64,000 nucleotides of DNA from Dictyobacter kobayashii (GTDB lineage Bacteria; Chloroflexota; Ktedonobacteria; Ktedonobacterales; Ktedonobacteraceae), in the NCBI RefSeq assembly GCF_003967555.1, contig NZ_BIFS01000001.1, positions 806,001 through 870,000 on the forward strand, written 5' to 3'. Below, one piece after another: positions 17,792 to 26,532 of this stretch (the first letter of the stretch is position 1; each line of letters begins with the position of its first letter). Made by a program: the position numbers and the translations under genes. The notes below the pieces were generated by a model. That model was not told the DNA's origin. It saw only the letters and a program-made list of their open reading frames with translations, and searched no databases.

Positions 17792-19387
17792 TTATAATTC
17801 TTTCAACCAACCATCTGCCAGATCGAAGCTTTTGGCTAACTTATCCTTTTTAGCTCTCTCAATAGCCTTTTGTAAATCACTACGCGCTTCTTCAGATTTT
17901 GTAACTTCAACACAGTCCCAGCGCAATTTTACATCTTTAGCAGTTGATGCTAACCAATTTTGGTAGAGAGGCCATAATAGTTTGATTTCTGGCCAAATAT
18001 CATCGCTGAAACTCATGAAATTGACTGGCCCGCTAGGGCCCACAAATGTATTTACTTCAGTGCGCACCATCATTTCATTAAAAAATGGTAGTGGCTCTAG
18101 CCAATATTGAAGTACCCGCTCGATATGCTCTGAGCTCACTGCTCTTTTAGCTAGAAAATATATTCTATCAATACCTGTAACGCCATAAGAAAAATCTCCT
18201 CTCAGAGACCATGGTTCAAAATTCCGCATCAAAACTATTGGCAATAAACATATAGACTGCTTTGCTGCACTCTGCATATACCAGGCACAAGCACGTCTTA
18301 AGAAGAACCAAGATCTCCTCCATTCTTGCCTTGTTTGCTCTGATAAAACTATATTGAATAGATCTATACCAAAATTTTCCCATCCTTGCATTTCACTTCG
18401 TGGCCACGGATGCTGATCACCAACTGTAAGCATGAGAAGACCTTGGTCAGCAATAACACTCAGTGCATCTTGAAAATAAGGTTTGCTTGTAGCCCAAGGA
18501 TCAATATCTATGACATCGAAATTTATGCCTTGTTCATACACGATTTTTAATCCTTGAGTGCACGAAATGGCCTCCTCATTCACAAATACAAGTGACTCAG
18601 AATTTAAGGAGGCACTAGAAAACCTTTTTAAATAAAATTCTCGAGCATTACAAAAAAAACCACTTTTTTGAACTCGTTGGGAAAATACTTCATGTGAGTC
18701 ATGATGATTTTCAAAGCCAAGTACATGACCATATTTATGGTAAATAAACGTTGCATCACCAATACCTTGATGTGTTTCAAGTATTGTAAGTGGTGGAACA
18801 TGCAGATTTGTAAACTTTTGTACCGAGATATCACTGATAATGTGTTTGGCAAATGACCAAGCGTCCTCTTCTGATCTACCAGGACGGCTTACTTCAAACT
18901 TTTTTTGCTCTTGTATTCGCTTTTTTAACTTTTCATATGACTTTGTCCCTAAACCTAATATCATTTTGCACTGTATATGGCTAAGCCCTAAATTTCTTAA
19001 TTCACCAATAACCTCTTCCAAGTTTGAAATTTGTTTGGCATAGTGTAAATAGTTGCTATCAATATCAAGGCTGTTGAGATTTTCAGTGCTTATTATAGAA
19101 GGAGTGCAATAAGATGCATTAAGTGTTTTAGCATACTGGCGGTACTGGGAAAATGAAATGTATTTTTCACATAAGAAATCATCTAATGAAATATCCGACA
19201 ATTTAGAATAGTTTAAGCGGCTTCTTCTTAATATGAAATTACTTAATTCTTCCTTTAAATTTTTCTCACCCCAAACGTAATTTCCACTACCTAAAGACCA
19301 TTCAATTCTTCGACGTAGTTTCGAATCCACATCTATGTGGAAATGCTTTAAAGCAAATACAACATCCTGGACTGCCAATTCAGCCAT
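17792..19387 (-). CDS. Trm1-like class I methyltransferase-fold protein
   Basis: 531 aa from ATG at 19387 (TAGGAT upstream; a longer frame begins at 19423). A glycine motif ILETHQGIGDATF (about residues 202-214) is followed by VLGFENHHDSHEVF (acidic motif II) and DVIDIDPWATSKPYFQDAL (about 291-309), which resembles motif IV of Trm1 tRNA guanine methyltransferases (DIDPFG...). The N-terminal 180 residues contain an HTH-like GLSHIQCKMILGLG...YEKLKKRI segment. A nucleic-acid methyltransferase or a catalytically altered relative is likely; the substrate, RNA or DNA, is open. First gene of the three-gene AT-rich operon. Confidence 0.55.
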   Translation of the reverse strand: MAELAVQDVVFALKHFHIDVDSKLRRRIEWSLGSGNYVWGEKNLKEELSNFILRRSRLNYSKLSDISLDDFLCEKYISFSQYRQYAKTLNASYCTPSIISTENLNSLDIDSNYLHYAKQISNLEEVIGELRNLGLSHIQCKMILGLGTKSYEKLKKRIQEQKKFEVSRPGRSEEDAWSFAKHIISDISVQKFTNLHVPPLTILETHQGIGDATFIYHKYGHVLGFENHHDSHEVFSQRVQKSGFFCNAREFYLKRFSSASLNSESLVFVNEEAISCTQGLKIVYEQGINFDVIDIDPWATSKPYFQDALSVIADQGLLMLTVGDQHPWPRSEMQGWENFGIDLFNIVLSEQTRQEWRRSWFFLRRACAWYMQSAAKQSICLLPIVLMRNFEPWSLRGDFSYGVTGIDRIYFLAKRAVSSEHIERVLQYWLEPLPFFNEMMVRTEVNTFVGPSGPVNFMSFSDDIWPEIKLLWPLYQNWLASTAKDVKLRWDCVEVTKSEEARSDLQKAIERAKKDKLAKSFDLADGWLKEL

Positions 19388-19645
19388 ACTTGTTATCCTA
19401 CCTGTATTTAGTAGCCAGAACATAAATCCAATAATTACAAACTTAAAACCAATCTATAACTTTAGGATTTGATATTGATACGCTTTATTCATTTGGTTAT
19501 GTATACAATTTTTCACCTACTTTTATACATTGCATCAATTTGTCTATAGATAATTATCTATAGCTTTTGATATTATCACATCTATATTTTACATTTAACT
19601 TTTTAAACCTTCCTGACTAATAGTCACGTTGATTCCCCAGGGCAT

Positions 19646-19810
19646 TTAATAAGGATAAGGTAAATAGGGGATCTCAAACAATGACAGTTTGATTAAAAAC
19701 AGAACAAGACTAATTAGCAACACGATAATGTATAGCAATTGCTGAAATCTAAGCTTGGATAGCTTGAGAGACAAATTGCTATAAATCATAATAAAAACTG
19801 CATCATTCAT
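19646..19810 (-). CDS. small membrane peptide, possibly leaderless, 54 aa
   Basis: The frame from ATG at 19810 encodes MNDAVFIMIYSN, then a basic LKLSKLRFQQ and a long hydrophobic helix LLYIIVLLISLVLFLIKLSLF. No ribosome site precedes the ATG, but a consensus promoter (TTGACA-17-TATATT) ends eight bases upstream, so a transcript could begin at the ATG. AT-rich DNA makes chance frames common, so the call is tentative. If real, it would be a membrane peptide in the defence-like cargo. Confidence 0.3.
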   Translation of the reverse strand: MNDAVFIMIYSNLSLKLSKLRFQQLLYIIVLLISLVLFLIKLSLFEIPYLPYPY

Positions 19811-19817
19811 GTATATA

Positions 19818-19846
19818 AATATAATCTTTAGGTTAAAAAATGTCAA
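19818..19846 (-). promoter_or_regulatory. consensus promoter in the cargo's divergent region
   Basis: On the minus strand TTGACA (19841-19846) and TATATT (19818-19823) are separated by 17 bases. Transcription would start near 19811 and run towards the three-gene operon whose first start codon is at 19387. It may drive that operon with a 420-base leader, or only the small peptide frame. No second promoter of comparable quality was noticed in 19388-19645. Confidence 0.5.
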
Positions 19847-20510
19847 GAAAATTTTTAAGTGTATTAAAATCTTTTTGATATTGGGGTTTATGTATAGAAA
19901 TTAATCACTAATGATGTTATATTTTATCTATATTATTTTACGGTGTATTTCGATGATAAAGATATCTAGAAAGCTGAGCTTGCAAGTCATGCCAGTAAAT
20001 TATTTAAGCCCATTGAGGTATCCCGGTGCAAAAAGGAAGATGGCTCATCATATCAAAGAGTTAATGCAAAATTATGGGTGGCTTGGGGGAACATTTGTCG
20101 AGCCTTGTTGTGGAGGTTCTTCAGTAAGTTTATATTTATTGGACCAGAAGATAGTATCATCCGCTATACTTGTTGATATAGATCCTTGGATAACGAGCTT
20201 TTGGCAAATGCTTTTTTTTCATACAGAACAATTAATAGAAGATATCAATAATATTGATGTCACCGTTGAAACTTGGGAGCGGCTAAGAAGGACGCCTCCA
20301 CTAACTATCCGACAAGAGGCACTCTACTGTTTCTTCTTTAATCGTACATGCTATTCAGGTATATTGCACGGAGGAATTATAGGAGGAAAAACGCAGAGTT
20401 CTAAATACTATTAAGGACGGTGTATACTCGAGCCGGTGAAGAATTGACCGACCCCCAAGAAGGCGGTAGACTGAGGATATAAACACAACAATATTCTCAG
20501 GAGACCGACC

Positions 20511-21761
20511 ATGCTTAGGAGTCAGACAGTGCTAACAATACACGATCTTTACACACAGGGGAAGAATGTACAGGAAATTGCTCAGGAGTTGGAGATCTCA
20601 CGCACAACGGTACGCAAATACTTGAAACATCCCGAGGCGGTGATCCCGAAACCGCGTCCGGTGCGTCCCTCCAAGCTTGATCCATTTAAAGAACAGATCA
20701 AGAAGTGGGTCATGGAAGACCATTGCACCAATTGCGAGGTGATCTTCGAGCGGTTACAGAAGATGGGCTACACCGGCAGGATCAGTATCCTCAAGGAATA
20801 CGTGCAGCCGCTGCGGGCTGCAGTGGCTGGCCACGCGCCCGTACAACGATACGAAACCAATCCAGGAGAGCAGGTTCAATTCGATTGGGGCGAGTTTGTA
20901 TACGAGCATGAGGGTCAGATGCGTAAATTTTATGGATTTACGGCTATCCTTGGCTATTCACGCATGCGCTTTGTGACCTTTGTGAAGCGTTGCGACACAC
21001 CCACGCTCATCCGCTGCTTAATGGAGGCATTTGAGTACTTTGGTGGCTTAACGAAGGTTGCGCTGACGGATCGCATGAAGAGCGTCCTCTTAGAAATGGA
21101 GGAGAACAAGCCGCGGTGGAATCCCCGCTTTGCCGATTTCATGGTTTCCATTGGAGTTGGCGCACGCGTCTGCAAGCCGTACACACCACAAACGAAGGGC
21201 AAAGTCGAGCGTACAGTCAGCCATGTCAAGAAGAGTTTATGGGGTGGGGTCACCTTTACCGATCTGGATGATCTCAATCGCCAGGCGCATGCGTGGTGCG
21301 AGCGTATCAACTCCCGTGTGCATCGCACGACCCATGCACGGCCCGTGGATCGCCTTGCCGAAGAGAAGCTGCTGCCCTTGCCCCAAGACTTTGCTTGGGA
21401 ACGCTTCGCCACCGAAGAGCGCAAAGTCACCTGGGATGGCTACGTCTCCTACGATGGCGTGCTGTATGGGCTGCCAGGGACGCTGCAACTGGCAGGCAAA
21501 CAGGTCCAGGTACGTGAGCGCAAGGGCTTGCTCACCGTCTGGTCGGCTGGCACTCAGGTGTTTGCTATCGAGAAGCGACCGCGCTCGCAAGAGAGCGTGC
21601 CGCACGCGGACCAGTGGAAGACCGTCGCCTCCGTCTCAGCTACCCGCCGTGCGCCCACGCCCTTAGGCCATTTGCAGCCTGCCCCGGACGTCGAAAGCCG
21701 TCCCCTCCAGGAGTATGATCAGTATTGTGGAGTCGTGACCATGCAGGAGGTGGTCGCATGA
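20511..21761 (+). CDS. istA: IS21-family transposase IstA
   Basis: 416 aa. N-terminal HTH (DLYTQGKNVQEIAQELEISRTTVRKYLKH), then an rve integrase core with catalytic acidic residues in VQFDWGEF, LTDRMKS and the later region with KGKVERTVSHVKKSLW (Glu). The C-terminal half has the usual GYVSYDGVLYGLP beta-barrel. The TGA overlaps the start of istB by about 37 bases in another frame. It cuts and joins IS21 ends together with IstB. Confidence 0.9.
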   Translation: MLRSQTVLTIHDLYTQGKNVQEIAQELEISRTTVRKYLKHPEAVIPKPRPVRPSKLDPFKEQIKKWVMEDHCTNCEVIFERLQKMGYTGRISILKEYVQPLRAAVAGHAPVQRYETNPGEQVQFDWGEFVYEHEGQMRKFYGFTAILGYSRMRFVTFVKRCDTPTLIRCLMEAFEYFGGLTKVALTDRMKSVLLEMEENKPRWNPRFADFMVSIGVGARVCKPYTPQTKGKVERTVSHVKKSLWGGVTFTDLDDLNRQAHAWCERINSRVHRTTHARPVDRLAEEKLLPLPQDFAWERFATEERKVTWDGYVSYDGVLYGLPGTLQLAGKQVQVRERKGLLTVWSAGTQVFAIEKRPRSQESVPHADQWKTVASVSATRRAPTPLGHLQPAPDVESRPLQEYDQYCGVVTMQEVVA

Positions 21762-22552
21762 AGAAAGGAGTATACAAACAACTGAACTTAACGCACTTGG
21801 AAGCAGCACTGCCACACGTCCTAAATGCGGCCCGGCACGAGCAGTGGACCTATGAGATGTTGCTGGAACGAGCTCTGGCTGCGGAGTTAGATGGACGTGA
21901 GCAGAAGGCCATCGCTCGGCGGCTCAAAGCGGCGCGCATTCCTGGAAAAAAGACCTTGGATGGGTTCGATTTCTCCTTTCAGCCGACCCTTTCCGAACGG
22001 CGACTGCGGGAACTGGCGGATCTCTCGTTTGTGCGAACCTGTACCAATGTAGTCTTCCTCGGCCCTCCGGGGACAGGCAAAACACACTTGAGCTTGGCGT
22101 TGGCGGATCGAGCGCTCGCAGCAGGGCATTCCGTGTTGTTTACGACCCTGGCTGAGCTCGCACAGGCCCTGGAAAGTGCATCGCATCCTGGCCTCATGCG
22201 GCAGCGTCTGCGGCGCTATATCGCGCCCAGTCTGCTGGTCATCGACGAAGTCGGCTACACCAAGCTGTCACAGGAGCAGGCGCACCACTTCTTTGAGTTG
22301 GTGACGGCACGCTATGAGCATGGCTCGATCATCCTGACCTCCAACACGAGCTTTGCTCAATGGGGCGCTCTCCTGGGGGATGAAGTGCTTGCCACAGCAC
22401 TGCTCGACAGGCTGCTTCACCATGCTGAGGTTATCCCCATTAATGGGCGCAGTTATCGCATGAAGGAGCGTCAGACCGAGCGTACGAGCCTCTCAGCCTC
22501 ACCGGAAGTGGCTCTCAGCGCCACCGGCGGCAAATCTACCGGCGTTCGGTAA
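21725..22552 (+). CDS. istB: IS21-family helper ATPase IstB
   Basis: The frame opens at 21725, but the natural start is likely the ATG at 21758 (MKKGVYKQLNLTHLE), which overlaps the end of istA and follows AGGAGG. AAA+ DnaC/IstB-type ATPase: Walker A GPPGTGKTHLSLAL, Walker B LLVIDEVGYTKL, sensor STN-like LTSNTSFAQW. The C-terminus has HHAEVIPINGRSYRMKE, standard for IstB. It binds DNA and directs the transposase to its target. Confidence 0.9.
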   Translation: MWSRDHAGGGRMKKGVYKQLNLTHLEAALPHVLNAARHEQWTYEMLLERALAAELDGREQKAIARRLKAARIPGKKTLDGFDFSFQPTLSERRLRELADLSFVRTCTNVVFLGPPGTGKTHLSLALADRALAAGHSVLFTTLAELAQALESASHPGLMRQRLRRYIAPSLLVIDEVGYTKLSQEQAHHFFELVTARYEHGSIILTSNTSFAQWGALLGDEVLATALLDRLLHHAEVIPINGRSYRMKERQTERTSLSASPEVALSATGGKSTGVR

Positions 22553-23254
22553 GCGGCGTTTGTGCGCCGGCGTTGGGATCACTTGATTCTGGCGCAGTTT
22601 GGTCGGCATTTGTTCGCCGGCGCTCATGGAATGTTGTTCTTTGGAGTTCGTTTCACTAGGGCGGCCAATTCTCAATCGGCTCGTGATTACACCGGCCTTG
22701 ACAATACAAAATAGACTGCCGTTTTAATAAAAAAGAGTTAACTCATCGTATAAGATGCACCGCAGAAAAGTTCTCAGAAAAAATTGTAGCTATCTACACT
22801 GCATCAGTATTTGATGTTATTGATCAAGCAAAGCTAGAACCTAACAATAACTATATTTATTACATTGATCCTCCTTATGTTTCTAAAGGGCAAACTTTAT
22901 ACCCACATAATTTTAAAAGAGAGGAGCATTTAAGGCTGAAGAACTGTTTACAAGACTTTCAAGTGCCATGGATATTAAGCTACCATGATCATCAACTTAT
23001 TAGAAAGATGTATCTATTTGATCCTATTCTTCAACATATTTCCTTAGATGTAATGTGGGTGGCTGATAGGGCCAAAACAGGAAAAGAACTCCTAATAAGC
23101 AATCTTGCAAATTTTGCTCGAGAGGAAAATAACTATGCAGATGAAACCCGCATTGCTCACTTGAATAGTGTAAGCAATGAAATGGATTTGCATGTGCTTT
23201 TATCCAAAACACCACAAGAAATGCCGTTAGTTTGTCAAGAATGAGTAAATAAAT

Positions 23255-24001
23255 ATGAGCGAACAATCTGCAATTGAATGGACTAATGCTACTTGGAATC
23301 CTATAACTGGTTGTACTCAAGTCAGTCCAGGTTGTGATCATTGTTATGCATTGACTTTTGCGGAGCGTTTCAGAGGTGTTCCTAAACACCCCTATGAACA
23401 AGGATTCGATTTAAAACTATGGCCAGATAGGTTGGAGCTGCCACTCAAATGGCGAAAACCTAAAATGATATTTGTAAATTCAATGTCAGATCTTTTTCAT
23501 CAGAATGTACCTGATGAATATATTTTTCAAATATTTGAAACTATGCAAAAGGCTGATTGGCATACATTTCAGATACTGACAAAACGCAGTGCTCGTTTAG
23601 CCAAAATGGCTTCAGCACTTCCTTGGCAAAAAAATATTTGGGTGGGCGTGTCAGTTGAGACGAATAGATATGCGTGGCGTATAGACCACCTTAGAAAAGT
23701 GCCTGCACAGGTCCGTTTTATAAGTGCAGAGCCACTTCTTGAAGCACTTCCTCAGTTAAACCTAGATGGCATTCATTGGTTAATAGCAGGAGGAGAAAGC
23801 GGTCATAAATACCGACCTTGTGAAATAGAATGGCTAAGAGACTTGCGCGATCAGTGCATTTTAGCTCGAGTAGCGTTTTTCTTTAAGCAATGGGGAGGAA
23901 CCACTCCAAAGGCTAAGGGAAGAATATTAGATGGTCAAACGTGGGATGAGTTTCCTGATGTACCTTTTACTCATCCTCAAGGTGAGCATCGGAAGTTATA
24001 G
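23255..24001 (+). CDS. phage Gp37/Gp68 family protein (DUF5131)
   Basis: 248 aa. Opening IEWTNATWNPITGC followed by Cys-x6-Cys-x2-Cys (CTQVSPGCDHCYA) and later LTKRSARL, WVGVSVE, FISAEPLLE, WLIAGGESG and FFFKQWGG are the family's signature blocks. The three-Cys motif resembles a radical SAM cluster site with unusual spacing. Members occur in phages and mobile elements, often with a partner called TcmP; function is unproven. It begins 11 bp after the methylase stop and is followed by the nuclease-like gene, so the three form one transcription unit. Confidence 0.85.
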   Translation: MSEQSAIEWTNATWNPITGCTQVSPGCDHCYALTFAERFRGVPKHPYEQGFDLKLWPDRLELPLKWRKPKMIFVNSMSDLFHQNVPDEYIFQIFETMQKADWHTFQILTKRSARLAKMASALPWQKNIWVGVSVETNRYAWRIDHLRKVPAQVRFISAEPLLEALPQLNLDGIHWLIAGGESGHKYRPCEIEWLRDLRDQCILARVAFFFKQWGGTTPKAKGRILDGQTWDEFPDVPFTHPQGEHRKL

Positions 24002-24053
24002 AAGATAAAAATGATATTACAACATCTATCTTTTGAAGGTAAAAATTAATTAT

Positions 24054-24656
24054 ATGGATTTAGAACTAAGTAGCTTGGTTTTTGATTTTGCGCAAGGTAT
24101 TATGCTTGCCGATAAGAAGCGTCCCCACAAAATGCCATATTCACCTGGTATAGGACCACATACTGAAACAGAGACAATAAACCTTGTTATTGGTGAACTC
24201 GTTGCGCTATATCCAGATAGATACGAAAACTATTCTATTCAAGTTCCTTACGCAGAAACTAGACAGAAGTGTGATATTTGCCTAGGTAAAGCTGATAACT
24301 GGGAATGGATTATTGAAGTAAAAATGGTCAGGTTTTTTGGTGATAATGGTAAGCCTGCAGATACAATTATTACTCATCTACTTTCTCCTTACTACACAGA
24401 TCATAGTGCTTTGAGTGATTGTGAAAAGCTTACTCAATCGTCTTTTTTAGGCAATAAAGCAATTTTAATTTATGGCTATGACTATGATAAGAGATCCCTA
24501 GACCCTGCAATAGATGCTTTTGAAGTGCTTGCTAAAGAAAAAGTTATCTTGGGGGATAGAATTACAAGTACCTTTGAAGGACTTATTCATCCTGTCCATA
24601 AACGGGGACGAGTTTTTGCATGGGAAGTTGTCCGAAAAAGCATATGCGAGGCTTAA
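24054..24656 (+). CDS. PD-(D/E)XK-like nuclease, possible restriction enzyme
   Basis: 200 aa from ATG at 24054; a TTG start at 24033 with GAAGG-like sequence is the alternative. The core CDICLG...EWIIEVKM gives Asp about 74, Glu 88 and Lys 90, the D-(x)n-E-x-K signature of PD-(D/E)XK nucleases, preceded by a helix rich in TETETINLVIGEL. No other domain is seen. Last gene of the plus-strand cargo unit after the adenine methylase and DUF5131, so it may be the cleaving partner of that modification system. Very AT-rich, ending 12 bp before the convergent rep gene. Family call from motif only. Confidence 0.6.
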   Translation: MDLELSSLVFDFAQGIMLADKKRPHKMPYSPGIGPHTETETINLVIGELVALYPDRYENYSIQVPYAETRQKCDICLGKADNWEWIIEVKMVRFFGDNGKPADTIITHLLSPYYTDHSALSDCEKLTQSSFLGNKAILIYGYDYDKRSLDPAIDAFEVLAKEKVILGDRITSTFEGLIHPVHKRGRVFAWEVVRKSICEA

Positions 24657-24667
24657 AAGATTGGCAT

Positions 24668-25864
24668 TCATTGCCGTTTTTGCAAGCGTTGAAAGGACCA
24701 AATTGATATTACCCGGCCAGAGATACGCCACTGACCAGACCGGACGACCATCATAGCTTCAAGCAGTGCTTGTCGCCTCCGTTGTCTATATTCATTCACA
24801 TCTTTCGAAAACGGTTCAGCTTCATAGAGCGACCAGCGTGGTCGAGTCGGTGGTTCGTCTTGTGATTGCTCGGCTTCAGCAAACTCATCAAAGGGTGCGT
24901 CTGACGGCTGCTCTTCCTCTCGTGAGAGACTAGGCTCTTCAGTGTCTGCAGGCGTTGGTTTTGCTGGTGTCGTATCCCGTTCAAGTTGGTCGGGATCATC
25001 CAGTTGTGAGAAGAGACGGAAGCGCAATTCTTCAACGGACGCCGGGAAGAAGTGCCGAGAGTAGCGAATACGGCGAGCACTACTCGTGACCTGGTCGACC
25101 TGGATACGCGTGTGCTCTATCGGCTTGCCCTCGTCATCACGCACGACTTCAAAGGCATGCTCAGAGACCTGCCGCAGCTGTGCCTCAGTGACTTCACGCC
25201 GTCGTTCTTTTGTTCCTTTTTCACCGCGAGCTATATGTTTGGTCAGGTACTTCGTAACGTAGCCAATGGCCCGAGCATTTTTGACACGATCAACCCAGGC
25301 AAACTCATTTTTGCCATGAGTCGCCGATGACCAGGCTGCATCAAGCATCTCTTTCGGGAGATAATCAGTGCCCTTGATCAGAATATGCCAGTGAAACCCG
25401 CTCTCTTCAAAATTCTCATGGCGTTCAAGCACGGCGAAGTATTCAATGGGAAAGGCAGGCCGGGCACCAATCCGACCTTTGCCGCGACCTTTGGAGCCAC
25501 GCCGCAGAAACTGTACCCAGGTCGTCAGGGCACGAGCAGCTTCTTCGACGGTGTTGCCCGCCCGTGAAAGGACCACATGCAGTTCTGGCTCAGCTGCAGC
25601 AATCAACTGCCGCCACTGATCCGTCTTCCGCGGTCCACAGTAGAGGCAGCTCCAACGGTCACAGCGTGCACGTATTACTTCCCCTGTTTCCTGATTGATA
25701 AAGCGATGACGCAACGCCCAGGAGTCAGGGCAAAAGTAGAGTGTTTCTGTTCCCGCCTGCTCAGCAAGATCGGCCTGCTCCGAGATGGGAGCAAGCCGAA
25801 TCCCTTCGATGGACGTAGGAAGGGGATCAACATAATTCGTTAATACGAGATCATCAATACACAT
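24668..25864 (-). CDS. rolling-circle type (HUH) replication initiator
   Basis: About 398 aa from ATG at 25864 (GGAAGG upstream); a TTG start at 25909 would add 15 residues. A zinc-like CDRWSCLYCGPRK motif is followed by the HUH motif FHWHILIKG (His 158, His 160) and the catalytic tyrosine region IGYVTKYLTK (Tyr 202, Tyr 206). The C-terminal third is acidic and proline-rich, probably disordered. The enzyme nicks the element's origin to start rolling-circle replication. It is the last of a series of minus-strand genes and is close to a GC-rich hairpin at 26533-26574 that could be its origin. The AT-rich cargo begins right beyond its stop. Confidence 0.75.
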   Translation of the reverse strand: MCIDDLVLTNYVDPLPTSIEGIRLAPISEQADLAEQAGTETLYFCPDSWALRHRFINQETGEVIRARCDRWSCLYCGPRKTDQWRQLIAAAEPELHVVLSRAGNTVEEAARALTTWVQFLRRGSKGRGKGRIGARPAFPIEYFAVLERHENFEESGFHWHILIKGTDYLPKEMLDAAWSSATHGKNEFAWVDRVKNARAIGYVTKYLTKHIARGEKGTKERRREVTEAQLRQVSEHAFEVVRDDEGKPIEHTRIQVDQVTSSARRIRYSRHFFPASVEELRFRLFSQLDDPDQLERDTTPAKPTPADTEEPSLSREEEQPSDAPFDEFAEAEQSQDEPPTRPRWSLYEAEPFSKDVNEYRQRRRQALLEAMMVVRSGQWRISGRVISIWSFQRLQKRQ

Positions 25865-25932
25865 ACGTTCTACAGCCTTCCGCTTTCCTGGGAGAATAAA
25901 CAAAGACAATGTTTTGCGTCATAAGAGGCACC

Positions 25933-26157
25933 TTATCTGCAGGAACCATCATAGAAACCGGGATTAATGGTGCGGAACCATTCAAGGTCACTCTCCGCTA
26001 TTTCGGTGTATCCGTCGCCATCATAGCTCCAGATCACCGCATACTCTTCGCCGCCGATGAGAGCAGTGCCCCACTGCTCATCATCGTCATTCCACTGGAC
26101 GTGTTCCGCGTCAACCCAGATTGAGCCCTCGACATGGACCCGGCGTACATCACTCAT
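25933..26157 (-). CDS. hypothetical acidic protein, 74 aa
   Basis: Start ATG at 26157, eight bases after AAGGA; a longer frame opens at 26181. The product is acidic (VQWNDDDEQW, YDGDGYTEIAESDLEWF) and resembles small single-domain beta proteins, but I do not recognise it. Located between two other small genes upstream of rep on the same strand, so it may take part in replication control or simply be backbone. No motif. Confidence 0.55.
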   Translation of the reverse strand: MSDVRRVHVEGSIWVDAEHVQWNDDDEQWGTALIGGEEYAVIWSYDGDGYTEIAESDLEWFRTINPGFYDGSCR

Positions 26158-26190
26158 GCGTTGCATCCTTTCCAACACCACATACGCGGC

Positions 26191-26439
26191 TTATTTCTGC
26201 CGTCGTAGGCCCGCATCAAACGCTTCAATGACCACTTTGGCCGTTTCAAGAGCAACCACCAGGCCATAGCGATGGTAGAGATCAATCACCTGCTTTTCCA
26301 CGAACCAGGGAACCTGTGTATGTGAAAAACAGAGCTTGAGTGTCTGCAGGGAGACCCGGTTTTGTTCTTGCTTATCAGCCTCGTTATTGGCAAGGTGAGC
26401 AACTTCCGCGTTGTGAATAATAGAAATGTCATCGTTCAT
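26191..26439 (-). CDS. hypothetical protein, 82 aa, upstream of rep
   Basis: ATG at 26439 follows AAAGGAAGACACAC, a good ribosome site. Predicted to be mostly helical, with TLKLCFSHTQVPWFVEKQVIDLYHRYG and a C-terminal amphipathic helix ALETAKVVIEAFDAGLRR. It begins just downstream of the inverted repeat GGTATC-N9-GATACC and is the first gene of the putative rep transcription unit. It could be a copy-control protein, but there is no recognisable HTH. Confidence 0.55.
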   Translation of the reverse strand: MNDDISIIHNAEVAHLANNEADKQEQNRVSLQTLKLCFSHTQVPWFVEKQVIDLYHRYGLVVALETAKVVIEAFDAGLRRQK

Positions 26440-26455
26440 GTGTGTCTTCCTTTCC

Positions 26456-26476
26456 GGTATCATCGTGTGTGATACC
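26456..26476. promoter_or_regulatory. operator-like inverted repeat before the rep unit
   Basis: GGTATC and GATACC are separated by nine bases and lie 17-37 bp upstream of the ATG at 26439, overlapping the leader of the first gene in the rep unit. A binding site for a regulator is plausible; no partner is known. Confidence 0.4.
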
Positions 26477-26532
26477 CATCAGCGTTTATACTTGTGTGAT
26501 TTATCCTTATTAGGGTCAAGTAAAGACCCTCC

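Larger units (their letters stand above)
20409..22702 (+). mobile_element. IS21-family insertion sequence with 5-bp target duplication
   Basis: 2294 bp. Ends share an inverted repeat: TTAAGGACGGTGTA...CGAGCCG at the left matches the complement of the right end, TCAAGGCCGGTGTA...CGAGCCG, and similarity extends through GAATTG-CCG. AATAC is duplicated at 20404-20408 and 22703-22707. It carries istA and istB, both intact, overlapping as usual. GC content is clearly higher than that of the interrupted gene, which points to a recent arrival from the host genome's IS pool. Confidence 0.9.
19989..23244 (+). pseudogene. Dam-type N6-adenine DNA methyltransferase split by IS21
   Basis: The 5' part (19989-20408) encodes SPLRYPGAKRKMAHHI, the D12-class SAM-binding motif, and FVEPCCGGSSVSLYL; the 3' part (22708-23244) continues YKIDCRFNKKEL and holds the catalytic DPPY (YYIDPPYVSKGQ). 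Removing IS21 and one copy of the 5-bp duplication AATAC joins the parts in frame (SSKYKIDC) into about 318 residues. A longer start at 19953 is possible. The insertion truncates the protein before DPPY, so this copy should be inactive. The gene belonged with the downstream DUF5131 and nuclease genes, as in a restriction-modification or modification cassette. Confidence 0.85.
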
